A stretch of 64,000 nt of DNA from Volvox africanus (taxonomy: Eukaryota; Chlorophyta; Chlorophyceae; Chlamydomonadales; Volvocaceae): the NCBI GenBank assembly GCA_030268105.1, contig BSDZ01000010.1:3262001-3326000 (forward strand). The letters are read 5' to 3'. Below, one piece after another: positions 47,122 to 57,756 of this stretch. How positions within the stretch are numbered: the stretch's first letter is position 1; each line of letters opens with the position of its first letter. The position numbers were made by a program, and so were the translations under genes. A model generated the notes under the pieces. That model saw only the letters and a list, made by a program, of their open reading frames with translations, did no database searches and was not told the origin of the DNA.

Positions 47122-47267
47122 CAGACGACCCATACATGCAGAAGTGGGAGTGCCGACGTTCGGAGTTTGACCGTCGGAAGTTGGCTAATCTCTGCCTGAG
47201 GTGTGCAGGGGAGCACCCCACTCGCGAGTGTCCTCTGTTGCCACCTTTTGTACCCAAGACTACTTAG

Positions 47268-49408
47268 GAAGTTGCCCGGGCTGTGGAGGAAGGGACTCTC
47301 CCCGGGACTGAAAGAAGTGCACGAGGCCACTGGCCGTTGTTGCAACCGGCTGTGAAAGCTCTTTTACCCTCTATTTTTGGACAAATTGAGCGCACTATCG
47401 GGCGACGTTTCTCGCTTGACGGTCGCATGGGACTAAATCATTTTGACTCGCTGTGTAATTTATTTGCACCGCGATGTCCTCTTTCTTCCCTCGACTTATC
47501 CGGCCACGTTACTTTGTTTATCCCTTCATCTTTCCGAGGGTTGTGCGAGCAGCTCACCAGGTATAAGAGATACCGTTGTCAAAATCCGGACACTGCAGCT
47601 TGCATACTAATTCCCTCTTATAGTCAAAGCAAAGTTGCGTCACTGCTGGAAGGTATGCAATGTGTTCTCCAATTCAAATCGGACACCGCTTTGTTCAACA
47701 TTGTGGATGTGACGGGGAGACCAACGGTACTACCCAAATTATCTTACGCTGCTGAAGTTTGGTTTGAGGCCCCTCTTTTGGATTCTACCAGGTTCGAGCC
47801 TGCTATAGGGTCACTTCTACTTTCTGCGGAGTCAACTCCGACAGGAAATCGTGTCCCTATCATCGAAATTGGCCTCGGAGGTCGACAAATGAAGGCGCTC
47901 GTGGATACCGGCGCCAGTGACGACTTCATCTCGGCAAAGGAGGTGAACACATTGGGGTTGACCCCTCAGTTGTCTGATTGTACACAGGTTACCCTTGCTG
48001 ATGGAGGTAAGCATCCCATCGTGGGCAGGATCACCCTGAGCCTATCGATAGGCCCTCTGCGTGTTAGGGCCCAACCGTATGTGCTACAAGGTCTCTCGGA
48101 GACGGCACAGTACATTTTGGGTGCCGTGACATTACGGCAGTACCGCACGTGCATCGATATGGAGTCCACCACACTTAGTTTGTGCATAGGGAACCTATCG
48201 ACTAAGGTACCTTTCCTGTCGTACCAAGATGTCACACCAGAGGAGGGCGGAACTGTTGCGGAGCCTGAGGTTAATTTTGCTTTAGCGGCGATTGTCCGCC
48301 AAAATGAAGAACCCAAGCTAATTGGACGCAAAGAAGCCGATCGGATGATACGGAGGGGTGCCCGTGTGTTGCTTGTGAGGCCACGGGTGCAATCGAATGC
48401 TACCACCGCGCAGTCCACCGTGAAAGATCTTGAGGTCGAAGCCCTCCTGCAAAAATATGCTGATGTCTTTGGTGACATCCTAGGGCTCCCACCTATGCGA
48501 CCTGTTGACCATGCGATCCCTCTTGTGCCCGGAGCACAACCCGTTTCACGACCCATGTACAGGTTAAGCCTGTTGGAGCTGGATGAAGTGAAGCGGCAAG
48601 TGGGGGATCTTCTCGCAAAGGGTATGATTCGGCCCAGTACATCGCCATATTCTGCACCAATATCGTTCGTTGGTAAGAAAGATGGGACATTGCGCATGTG
48701 CATTGATTATCGGGGCTTGAATGCAAGTACGATTAAAAATCGCTACCCTTTGCCGTGCGTCGACGACCTGCTTGATAAGTTGAAAGGCTCAGCTTATTTT
48801 TCCTCGATTGACCTTCAACAGGGATATAATCAGATACGCATTGCTGCTTCTGATATTCCAAAAACCGCTTTCCGGACCCCCTTTGGTCACTTCGAGTACA
48901 CGGTCTTGTCATTTGGACTTACTAATGCGCCCGCCACATTTCAAGCAGTGATGGATCGCATGTTCAGACCGTATATCGACAGGTTCGTCATTTGTTATTT
49001 GGATGATATTTTAATATACTCCAAGACGCGCGAGGAGCATCTGAAGCATCTCGAGCTCGTGCTTGAGGTGATGAAGCGGGAGCAATTGTTTGCCAAACGC
49101 GCAAAATGTTTTTGGGCGCAGCCTCTAGTCGAGTATTTGGGCCACATCGTATCGGCCACTGGAATAAGGATGGATCCACGGAAGGTAGATGTGGTTCGCG
49201 AATGGTCCTCGCCTCAGAACCTCACTGAACTATGCCAGTTCTTAGGTTTGACCAACTACTTCCGTAAGTTTATCAATAAATACTCCATTATTGCAGCCCC
49301 GCTTACGAATTTGACGAAGAAAGGAGGTTTCGCTTCCCTCGAAGCCTGGACACCCGCGTGCCAGTGGGCATTCGAAGAGCTCAAGCGAATCGTCACCGAT
49401 GACGTTAC
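47268..49408 (+). CDS. pol of element E: protease and RT, truncated in RNase H
   Basis: The frame is open for about 713 codons after the gag UAG. It has retropepsin [12 protein letters not shown] (near residue 210), a linker, RT starting near VDHAIPL with [12 protein letters not shown] (first Asp) and CYLDDILIYSKT (catalytic YLDD near 48990), then the thumb and the first residues of RNase H (ACQWAFEELKRIVTDD). At 49409 the LTR of element G cuts it. The sequence before the first Met (EVARAVEEGTLPG) aligns with family A ([13 protein letters not shown]), which supports entry by stop-codon readthrough. Confidence 0.9.
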
Positions 49409-50241
49409 TGTTGTGCTACGGTTCGTTGTCCGCCGTTGCGTAGGTCGATGCGACCCTACAAGGTGAAGTGTTATCTTGATGAACGCACGAATGATTATTA
49501 CATATGAATGAACCTGCATGATATAGATGTATTCGCATACATTTATATATACATTTGGCATGTTATCATTATCCATCACGACATCGCATCATGGCAAATC
49601 CGCCTAGCATGCATGAAATGCCGAATCATTGAAGTGCGCATTATGCTCGTGCTAGGAAACGATAAGTAATATTATCTGATATAATATTACTTCATTACAG
49701 CACACGTTGAGAGCGCCGCACTCGTCGCGACACATGCCCTGCAACCGGATATCGTTATCCGGACCCTTGCATCATGCGAATGCCGGAAAGGCTTATACGT
49801 TGTTATGCTTGAACATCGCCTATACGCAGTAGGGTTGTCACACTTAGGATCGGCCTCCTAGTGTGAATCGTACAACATTGCGATGCTGCGAGTATAACAG
49901 ATGCGAGGACGGCTAAGCAAGACAAGACATTCGATACCGGAGAACGCTCGTGTGTTCTACATTATCATTGCTATACGCTACTCTACTTAGCCCGAGCTAA
50001 GCCTAAACTTCGCTATCACCGCCGCGTGATGATTGCTTGCTTCCGGCGCTGACGGCGATTACGTCCATTGCACCGCTTCGATCTGTAAGATTGTAAGTTA
50101 TATCTCTTCTTGTCTTGAAGTCTTCCGCTGTCTCTGTTTGCTCGTGTTTGCCTTGCTGTACTTGCAAGTGCTCGCGCATCGGTGTCGAAAGCCTTCAGAC
50201 GTGCAGATACTTATGAGCAAACACGAAGGAGAGGTACAACA
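49409..50241 (+). repeat. gypsy family A LTR (5' LTR of element G)
   Basis: 833 bp, TGTTGTGCTACGG to GAGGTACAACA; three bases later PBS TGGTATCGAGACAGG at 50245. Inserted in E pol. Confidence 0.92.
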
Positions 50242-50568
50242 ATTTGGTATCGAGACAGGTTCGTTGCCTAACTGTCTCTCTTTGTCTAATCGGAAGTAGG
50301 CTCTTTCTATGGCGAGTTCTAGCGACGAACCATGAGGACCGCTAGATACTTTTGCCGAAGACCTAGGCCGCGCCGTTTTGGACGCCACCGCTTCCGGTTA
50401 GTAATTGTTTAATTGCTTTTGCTAAGATTGCTGCACAAAGTGTACGCTCTGAGTCGCAGGTAATCTCAGTGCACCGGCATTGCTTGCCGTGGCGACTGAG
50501 ACCGGCTTTCGTCCGGACCATTTGGCGACTCTCATCGCCCAAACTACGGAGATCAGGACTCAGCTGGG
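50242..50568 (+). pseudogene. leader of element G, first part (broken leader ORF)
   Basis: After the PBS comes the leader ORF start (ATGGCGAGTTCTAGC near 50310), but the codon for Gln in copy J is a TGA here, so exon 1 is broken. The intron and the first third of exon 2 (LLAVATETGFRPDHLATLIAQTTEIRTQ) follow. The leader is split after CAGCTGGG at 50568 by insertion I1 and resumes at 54218. Confidence 0.7.
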
Positions 50569-51401
50569 TGTTGTACCTCTTCTTCGTGTTTGCTCATCAG
50601 TATCTGCGCGTCTGAAGATTTGCGACACCAATGCGCGAGCACTTGCAAGTACAGCAAAGCAAGCGCGAGCAAACAGAGACAGCGGAAGACTTCAAACAAG
50701 AAGAGATATAACTTACAGTCTTACAGATCGAAGCGGTGCAATGGACGCAATCGCCGTCAGCGCCGGAAGCAAGCAATCATCACGCGGCGGTGATTAGCAA
50801 AGTTCAGGCTTAGCTCGGGCTAAGTAGAATAGCATATATCAATAATAATGTAGAACACACGAGTGTTCTCCGGTATCGAATGTCTTCTTCTGTTTAGCCG
50901 TCCTCGCATCTGTTATACTCGCAGCATCGCAATGTCGTATGATTCACACTAGGAGGCCGATCCTAAGTGTGACAACCCTACTGCGTATAGGCGATGTCCA
51001 TGTATAACAACGTATAAGCCTTTCCGGCATTCACATGATGCAAGGGTCCGAATAACGATATTCGGTTGCAAGGCATGCATCGCGACGAGTGCGGCGCTCT
51101 CAACGTGTGCTGTAATGAAGTAATATTATGTCAAATTATATTACTTATCGTTTCGTAGCACGAGCATAATGCGCACTTCAATGATTTGGTATTTCATGCA
51201 TGCTAGGCGGATTTGCCATGATGCGATGTCGCGATGGATAATGGTGTCATGCCAAATGCATATATAAATATATACGAATACATCTATATCATGCAAGTTC
51301 ATTCATATGCATTGATCGTTCATGCGTTCTTCAAGATAGCATTTTGCCTTGTAGGGTCGCATCGACCTATGCATCGGCGGGAAACGAACCGTAGCACAAC
51401 A
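50569..51401 (-). repeat. 3' LTR of I1
   Basis: 833 bp, TGTTGTACCTCTTC to GTAGCACAACA, followed by the polypurine-tract complement. Confidence 0.92.
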
Positions 51402-51460
51402 ATTATCCCCCCTCCCGTATGCAGCGTCCTCGCTGCTTCATACAGCATCGACTGCAAGGG

Positions 51461-54217
51461 TCATTGGGCTTGCGTGGCACGTTTGCGGGCTTCTTCGAGC
51501 AGAGGCTTCATGTCCTGCGAGAAGTTGCGTGCCGGTTCCCATGAGTTGTGCTTGCTGGTATACCCTGTCCACTTGACCAAGTACTCGTGTACTGTCCGCT
51601 TACGTTGGTGTCGGCCCACACGACGCACGCGATAATCTAACACCCGCTCCACATCGTAAAACTTCTGTTTACCAGCAGTCCAGGTCTCGGGAACTGGTTC
51701 TATCACTGCGGGGGCGTTAGCAGGCTCAGGGACGGGTTCTGTACCACGATAAGGACGGACAAGCGATACGTGAAACGTGGGGTGAATAGTCATATCAGCG
51801 GGCAATGCAAGCTCCACAGCCACATTCCCAACCATGCGCACGACAGGATACGGACCAATCCAGCGGGGTAAGAGTTTTCGGGATCCGTCGGCCAAGGAAC
51901 GCAAGTTCTTGGTGCTTAGCAACACGAGTTGCCCTTCCGAAAACGTCACATCCTGCTTGGATTTGTTGTAATATTCCGTCGTTCGTTGCTGCACCGCGTC
52001 CAAACACGACTTCGCGTCTGTGATTCGGGACATAAAAGACTTGGCAAAAAGTTTAGCAGCAGGCACGTTCACTTCCAACTCACGCCACACGGGTAGCGCG
52101 GGATGAAACCCGTAGTTGAGAAAGAACGGACTTTTGCCTGTAGAGCGGTTAACAACGTTGTTAAGCACGAATTCTGCCGCAGTCAAATACGTATCCCAAA
52201 CGAGTGGTGTGCGACCAGCATAATTGCGCAACATATCACCCAACGTGTGGTTTGTGCGTTCGGTTTGACCATCAGTCTGCGGGTGGTAAGCTGTGCTCAG
52301 GTTGACACGCATGCCAACAAGCTTGCAGAGCGCTTCCCAAAACTTAGACGTGAACTGCCCACCGCGGTCAGAGATCACGTTTTTGGGAACCCCGTGTAAC
52401 CGAACCACATTGTCGAAAAACAAACGTGCGGTTAGCTCAGCCGTGCAGGATGATGTGCATGGTGCTAAGTGGACCATCTTAGTCAGACGATCGACCATTA
52501 CGAACACCGCATCATATCCCCCCTCAGTTTTGGGCAGCGCGACTACGAAGTCCATGGAAACACTTTCCCAAGGCGCATCCGGGACAGGCAACGGTTGCAA
52601 CAACCCATGACCCTTACCGGACAAAGCCTTATTGCGCTTGCACAGACTGCATGTCTGGACGAAGTTCGCTGCATCCTTAGCCAAACGAGGCCACCAAAAG
52701 GAACGTTGCACCAAGTCGATCAATCGCTTGCTACCAGGGTGTCCTGCTAATGGGTCCTCGTGGAACCGCGCAAGGATGTCGTAGCGTAGCGCGTCGTCGT
52801 TCGGAACGACGATTTGCGTATATGCACCCTCCGTCCGTAGCCAAAGGCCATTCTGCTTGCGAAGGTTTTCTACATTAGCCGGCTCCGAGAACCAGGCATC
52901 TGCGTTGTAGGCAACCTTCAACCGCTCCGCGAGGTCCGTCGCGATCGGCACCTCCTCGTTATGCGGTCGCACGACGGGCGCTGCCAAAATTGCAGCGTGT
53001 AGCGACGGATGTCGACTGAGAGCATCAGCAATATTCAATTTACCAGAAATGTACTCCCAGGTGCAGTCGAACCTAGCTAGGTATTCCATCCACCTAGCCT
53101 GACGGCGGTTCAACGTCGGAACGCTTTGCAAAAACGTTAGGGGCTTGTGGTCAGTCTTTAAAGTTAATGGGCGTCCCTCGAGGTAACAGCGCCATTCCTT
53201 TAAAGCATGCAGCACTGCCAGAAGCTCCTGTTCCCCGGTGGTGTAGCGAATCTCCGCACCAGAAAACTTCTTACTCGTGAAAGCGATCGGTCGCCCCTCC
53301 TGTAACAATACAGCGCCGCTTCCAAATATTGAGGCATCAGACACTACCTCAACACGAAACGGCAACGAGTAATCAGGGAATGCAAGGGTGACATCTTCGG
53401 CAACGGTTCGCTCGAGCTCTTCGAATGCCCGCTGGCATTGCGACGTCCACGACTCGAGCGAAACAAAAACGCCTTTGCGAGTTAAGTTAGTAAGCGGGGC
53501 CGCAATGATGGAATATTTTTCAATGAACTTCCGGAAATAATTGGTCAAGCCAAGGAACTTACGCAGCTCCGTGAGGTTCTGAGGCGCGGGCCAATCGCGA
53601 ACCACGGCGACCTTCCGCGGGTCCATCTTCACACCAGTGGCCGACACAATGTGGCCCAAATATTCCACCTGAGGCTGCGCCCAAAAGCATTTGGCGCGTT
53701 TAGCAAACAATTGCTCCCGCCTCATAACGTCGAGCACGAGCCGAAGATGCTCCAAGTGCTCCTCGCGCGTCTTAGAATAAACCAAGATGTCATCCAGGTA
53801 GCAAACAACGAACCTGTCGATAAACGGCCTAAACATTCGGTCCATAACCGCCTGAAACGTCGCAGGGGCATTAGTCAAACCAAACGATAGGACCGTATAC
53901 TCGAAATGACCGAAGGGCGTCCAAAAAGCGGTTTTCGGAATATCAGAGGCAGCGATGCGGATCTGATTATAGCCCTGTTGCAAGTCAATCGAGGAAAAAT
54001 AATCCGATCCCTTCAGCTTATCCAACAGGTCGTCAACGCGTGGAAAAGGGTAGCGATTTTTCACCGTACTCGCATTCAAACCCCGGTAATCAATGCACAT
54101 GCGCAAGGTCCCATCCTTCTTACCGACAAACAAAATCGGTGCAGAAAACGTGGATGTGCTGGGGCGTATCATACCCTTCGCGAGCAAATCCGTCACCTGG
54201 CGCTTCACCTCGTCCAG
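51461..54217 (-). CDS. pol of I1: RT (5'-truncated), RNase H, integrase, chromodomain
   Basis: About 919 codons are open from LDEVKRQ to the stop. [14 protein letters not shown] and CYLDDILVYSKT. RNase H: VSDASIFGSGAVL...FTGEQELLAVLHA-like with TDHKPL. Integrase: zinc finger H-H-C-C (HEDPLAGHPGSKRL...CSLCKRNK) and catalytic D, D, E in MDFVVALP, SDRGGQF and QTDGQTERTN. Chromodomain: HEYLVKWTGYTSKHNSWEP. This is the best-preserved RT-to-chromodomain stretch of the window. The first 17 residues of the longest reading frame come from the G leader, not from pol. Confidence 0.92.
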   Translation of the reverse strand: MDEVKRQVTDLLAKGMIRPSTSTFSAPILFVGKKDGTLRMCIDYRGLNASTVKNRYPFPRVDDLLDKLKGSDYFSSIDLQQGYNQIRIAASDIPKTAFWTPFGHFEYTVLSFGLTNAPATFQAVMDRMFRPFIDRFVVCYLDDILVYSKTREEHLEHLRLVLDVMRREQLFAKRAKCFWAQPQVEYLGHIVSATGVKMDPRKVAVVRDWPAPQNLTELRKFLGLTNYFRKFIEKYSIIAAPLTNLTRKGVFVSLESWTSQCQRAFEELERTVAEDVTLAFPDYSLPFRVEVVSDASIFGSGAVLLQEGRPIAFTSKKFSGAEIRYTTGEQELLAVLHALKEWRCYLEGRPLTLKTDHKPLTFLQSVPTLNRRQARWMEYLARFDCTWEYISGKLNIADALSRHPSLHAAILAAPVVRPHNEEVPIATDLAERLKVAYNADAWFSEPANVENLRKQNGLWLRTEGAYTQIVVPNDDALRYDILARFHEDPLAGHPGSKRLIDLVQRSFWWPRLAKDAANFVQTCSLCKRNKALSGKGHGLLQPLPVPDAPWESVSMDFVVALPKTEGGYDAVFVMVDRLTKMVHLAPCTSSCTAELTARLFFDNVVRLHGVPKNVISDRGGQFTSKFWEALCKLVGMRVNLSTAYHPQTDGQTERTNHTLGDMLRNYAGRTPLVWDTYLTAAEFVLNNVVNRSTGKSPFFLNYGFHPALPVWRELEVNVPAAKLFAKSFMSRITDAKSCLDAVQQRTTEYYNKSKQDVTFSEGQLVLLSTKNLRSLADGSRKLLPRWIGPYPVVRMVGNVAVELALPADMTIHPTFHVSLVRPYRGTEPVPEPANAPAVIEPVPETWTAGKQKFYDVERVLDYRVRRVGRHQRKRTVHEYLVKWTGYTSKHNSWEPARNFSQDMKPLLEEARKRATQAQ

Positions 54218-54383
54218 CAAGTACTTGCTGAGTTTACTGAATCTTCTCAAGAGTACTGTTGGTAGGCTCACCGAATCGCTTTGTACTCTTGCCTTTGCGA
54301 TAGAAGTCGGCTTCTATTACGCAAACCTAGGGTATCACTTCGTGCTCCATGTCCGCGGAACACGACGATATGCCGCACACTAG
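54218..54383 (+). CDS. leader ORF of element G, second part
   Basis: Continuation of the leader ORF exon 2 (KYLLSLLNLLKSTVGRLTESL..., ending RRYAAH). It overlaps the gag start at 54349 by 35 bases in another frame, exactly as in copy J. Confidence 0.6.
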
Positions 54384-55584
54384 CCTAGCTAGCCAACCCG
54401 ATTTTGTTGTGGCTGCTAGAGCTCCGGATAGGGGTCTTGAGACTGTTGGCACGCGAGCCACTCAAGAGCCCCTTGTCCTTCAGACCCCTGCTCACTTAAT
54501 TGTGCCGCATTCAGCAGTTAACACCAATATGGACAACACTGCTGGACCAAGGGTTCTGCCATTACCTCAAGCTCGAGGGCATGATGACATCCCTGAGGTG
54601 ATGAGATTGTCGATTCCCGTTCCTAGGCTCAATATCTCGCTAACTGAAAAGACAGCGGGACATAGCATAGCCGATGCAACTCGTGCGTACGTGCGTGACG
54701 CTAAAAAGTATCTCCAGGCTGTTCATGGTGGCGATAATGATGGTATCAGGTGTCTCTTCGTTGGTAACACCCTCGAGGGCTCAGCGAAGGACTGGTATCG
54801 CGAATGGACCACCGCCCGGGGCGACTATACTTTTGACGAGATGATCGCCGCTTTGCTCACACGGTTCGCTACTGAGGTTCAAGCACGTGATGTGGAGGCT
54901 CGTAAGGTTTTGGCAGCCGGTAGCTACCACATGCGTCGGGGTGAAAATGTACCTGCGTACCAGTCACACTTTGAAGCACTTGTGACCCCCATTGCTGATC
55001 TCACTGAAACCGAGCATGTCTTTTGGTTTAAGCAAGGCCTGACGAAACTTTTGGCTAAATGGTGCGCTACTGACTTGGCTGGGGTGCCGATCAAGTCGTA
55101 TGATGCCTTGGTCACTTTTGCTAAGGGTACGGAGATACGACTCCTTGCCGGTGAGGAAGAAGTCAAGTCTGTCCCTCATGCAAATGCCGTGCAAGTGCAG
55201 GATCCGCTTGGGGAAGCTGTAGCTCTCGACCAGGAACTCGGAGCGACCCGCCCCACGCCTACTGCCACGACGCGACGTAGCAACCGGCAACGCCAGGCGC
55301 GCGGGGGCACTAGCTCGGGTGTCCGTGGGTCAGGAGGAGCAGGTCCGAGCTCGGACCCGGCTAAGAGCAGGAAGCGTGGTGGTGCGCCGTCGTCGGCAGC
55401 CGCACAGCGCTCTGACCCCAATGCGAAGCGGACTCGCACGGACGACTCGTTTATGCCAAAATGGAATTGCAATTGTTCCAAGTTCGAGCGTCGGAAAGCG
55501 GCCAATGTTTGTCTACGGTGTGCGGAGAGCCATTCCACGAAGGATTGCCCGCTAATGCTGCCGTTTGTACCTCAGCCGAAATAG
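54349..55584 (+). CDS. gag of element G
   Basis: An intact 411-residue gag nearly identical to that of F, with the same capsid-like segments and zinc knuckle CLRCAESHSTKDC. It ends in UAG at 55582-55584, followed in the same frame by pol. A GGGGCTTGCC context follows the stop. Confidence 0.92.
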   Translation: MSAEHDDMPHTSLASQPDFVVAARAPDRGLETVGTRATQEPLVLQTPAHLIVPHSAVNTNMDNTAGPRVLPLPQARGHDDIPEVMRLSIPVPRLNISLTEKTAGHSIADATRAYVRDAKKYLQAVHGGDNDGIRCLFVGNTLEGSAKDWYREWTTARGDYTFDEMIAALLTRFATEVQARDVEARKVLAAGSYHMRRGENVPAYQSHFEALVTPIADLTETEHVFWFKQGLTKLLAKWCATDLAGVPIKSYDALVTFAKGTEIRLLAGEEEVKSVPHANAVQVQDPLGEAVALDQELGATRPTPTATTRRSNRQRQARGGTSSGVRGSGGAGPSSDPAKSRKRGGAPSSAAAQRSDPNAKRTRTDDSFMPKWNCNCSKFERRKAANVCLRCAESHSTKDCPLMLPFVPQPK

Positions 55585-56273
55585 GGGCTTGCCCGGGTTC
55601 CTGTGGAGGGAGCACCACCCGGGATTTCTGAACTCACACGTGGTCGGTGGTCATCCTTACGGCCAGCCGTGAAGGCATTGTTGCCTTGCGTACTTGGACA
55701 CATCGAGCGAGTCATTGCGCGACGCATCACGCTTGACGGACGCACGGGACTTCTCTGCTTCGATCCGTTGTGTAATTTGTTTACACCTCGCCGTCCCCTG
55801 TCGTCTATTGATCTGTCTAACCACGTGGTTTTGTTCATCCCCTCGTCTCTGCGTGAGATGTCGGAACAGTTGGCCGCTTATAGGAGATGTAGGCGTCAAT
55901 ATCCAGGCACCGCTGCATGTGTATTACTCCCCGCTTTCTGTCGGCGCAAGGCAGAGGCATCGTTAAGGGGTATGCGGCGTGTCCACCGGTTCGAGCCGGG
56001 CACCGTTTTGTTTAATGGTGTGGATCGGGAGGGTACGCTGGCTCCGTGGCCAGGCACATCCTACTCGGTTGACGTTTGGTACGAAGCTCCTGATGAGGGT
56101 GCCGTAGGTTACGGACCCGCCCTAAGTGCACTGACGTTATTTGCTGGGCAGTCGCTCGTAGATAACCGTGTCCCAGTGGTTCAGGTCGATTTGAATGGCC
56201 GTACTCTGAAGGCACTTGTTGACACGGGTGCCAGCGACGACTTCATCTCTGTCGCAGAGGTGAATGCGCTGGG
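55585..56273 (+). CDS. pol N-terminus of element G up to the protease
   Basis: This frame continues that of gag after UAG. It includes the pre-protease region and retropepsin active site [19 protein letters not shown], then is cut by the LTR of I2 at 56274. The rest of G pol is not in the window. Confidence 0.88.
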
Positions 56274-57756
56274 TGTTGTACCTCTCCTTCGTGTTTGCTC
56301 ATAAGTATCTGCACGTCTGAAGGCTTTCGACACCGATGCGTGAGCACTTGCAAGTACAGCAAGGCAAACACGAGCAAACAGAGACAGCGGAAGACTTCAA
56401 ACAAGAAGAGATATAACTTACAGTCTTACAGATCGAAGCGGTGCAATGGACGTAATCACCGTCAGCGCCGTAAGCAAGCAATCATCACACGGCGGTAATA
56501 GTGAAGTTTAGGCTTAGCTCGGGCTAAGTAGAATAGCGTATAGCAATGATAATGTAGAACACACGAGTGTTCTCCGGTATCGAATGTCTTGACTAGCTTA
56601 GCCGTCCTCGCATCTGTTATACTCGCAGCATCGCAATGTCGTATGATTCACACTAGGAGGCCGATCCTAAGTGTGACAACCCTACTGCGTATAGGCGATG
56701 TCCAAGCATAACAACGTATAAGCCTTTCCGGCATTCACATGATGCAAGGGTCCGAATAACGATATTCGGTTGCAAGGCATGCATCGCGACGAGTGCGGCG
56801 CTCTCAACGTGTGCTGTAATGAAGTAATATTATATGAAATAATATTACTTATCGTTTCGTAGCACGAGCATAATGCACACTTCAATGATTCGGTATTTCA
56901 TGCATGCTAGGCGGATTTGCCATGATGCGATGTCGTGATGGATAATGATAACATGCCAAATGCATATATAAATGTATACGAATACATCTATATCATACAG
57001 GTTCATTCATATGCAATAATCATTCATGCGTTCGTCAAGATAGCACTTCGCCTTGTAGGATCGCATCGACCTACGCATCGGCGGGAAACGAACCGTAGCA
57101 CAACAATTATCCCCCCTCCCGTATGCAGCGTCCTCGCTGCTTCACACAGCATCGACTGCAAGGGTCATTGGGCTTGTGTGGCACGTTTGCGGGCTTCTTC
57201 GAGCAGGGGCTTCATGTCCTGCGAGAAGTTGCGTGCCAGTTCCCATGAGTTGTGCTCGCTGGTATACCCTGTCCACCAAGTACTCGTGTACTGTCCGCTT
57301 ACGTCGGTGTCGGCCCACACGACGCACACGATAATCTAACACCCGCTCCACATCGTAAAACTTCTGTTTACCAGCGATCCAGGTCTCGGGAACTGGTTCG
57401 ATCGCTGCGGGGGCGTTAGAAGGCTCAGGGACGGGTTCCGTACCACGATAGGGACGGACAAGCGATACGTGAAACGTGGGGTGAATGGTCATATCAGCGG
57501 GCAATGCAAGCTCCACAGCCACATTCCCAACCATGCGCATGACAGGATACGGACCAATCCAGCGAGGTAAGAGTTTTCGGGATCCGTCGGCCAAGGAACG
57601 CAAGTTCTTGGTGCTTAGCAACACGAGTTGCCCTTCCGAAAACGTCACATCCTGCTTGGATGTTCGTTGCTGCGCCGCGTCCAAACACGACTTCGCGTCT
57701 GTGATTCGGGACATAAAAGACTTGGCAAAAAGTTTAGCAGCAGGCACGTTCACTTC
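56274..57756 (-). mobile_element. 5'-truncated family A fragment (I2) inserted in G pol
   Basis: 3' LTR 56274-57105, polypurine tract, and the integrase C-terminus with chromodomain region (57756 down to about 57160). Coding is broken: 5 bases are missing in the chromodomain (near 57273) and about 17 near 57660 compared with I1. The right end is the family A LTR of J at 57757. The insertion point, like that of I1, is preceded by GCTGGG. Confidence 0.85.

Larger units (their letters stand above)
45092..47267 (+). pseudogene. gag of element E, broken and twice interrupted
   Basis: Recognisable gag segments run on the plus strand: SDPIVLQTPSHLLVP, YLQAVHGGG, CLFVGNTLEGAAKDWYDEW, YQSRFEALITPIV, FWFHRGLTEALARWC, and the zinc knuckle CLRCAGEHPTREC. 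Stops occur in the first 20 codons, near 45420 and near 45635. A solo family B LTR (45858-46671) and a solo TRIM LTR (47022-47121) interrupt it. It ends in UAG at 47265-47267 in frame with pol. Confidence 0.85.
50569..54217 (-). mobile_element. 5'-truncated family A element (I1) inserted in the leader of G
   Basis: It consists of a 3' LTR, a polypurine tract and pol from the RT start to the stop; protease, gag, PBS and 5' LTR are absent. The target sequence in G rejoins exactly (CAGCTGGG / CAAGTACTTG) with neither loss nor duplication, as shown by the intact copy at 58918. Confidence 0.85.
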
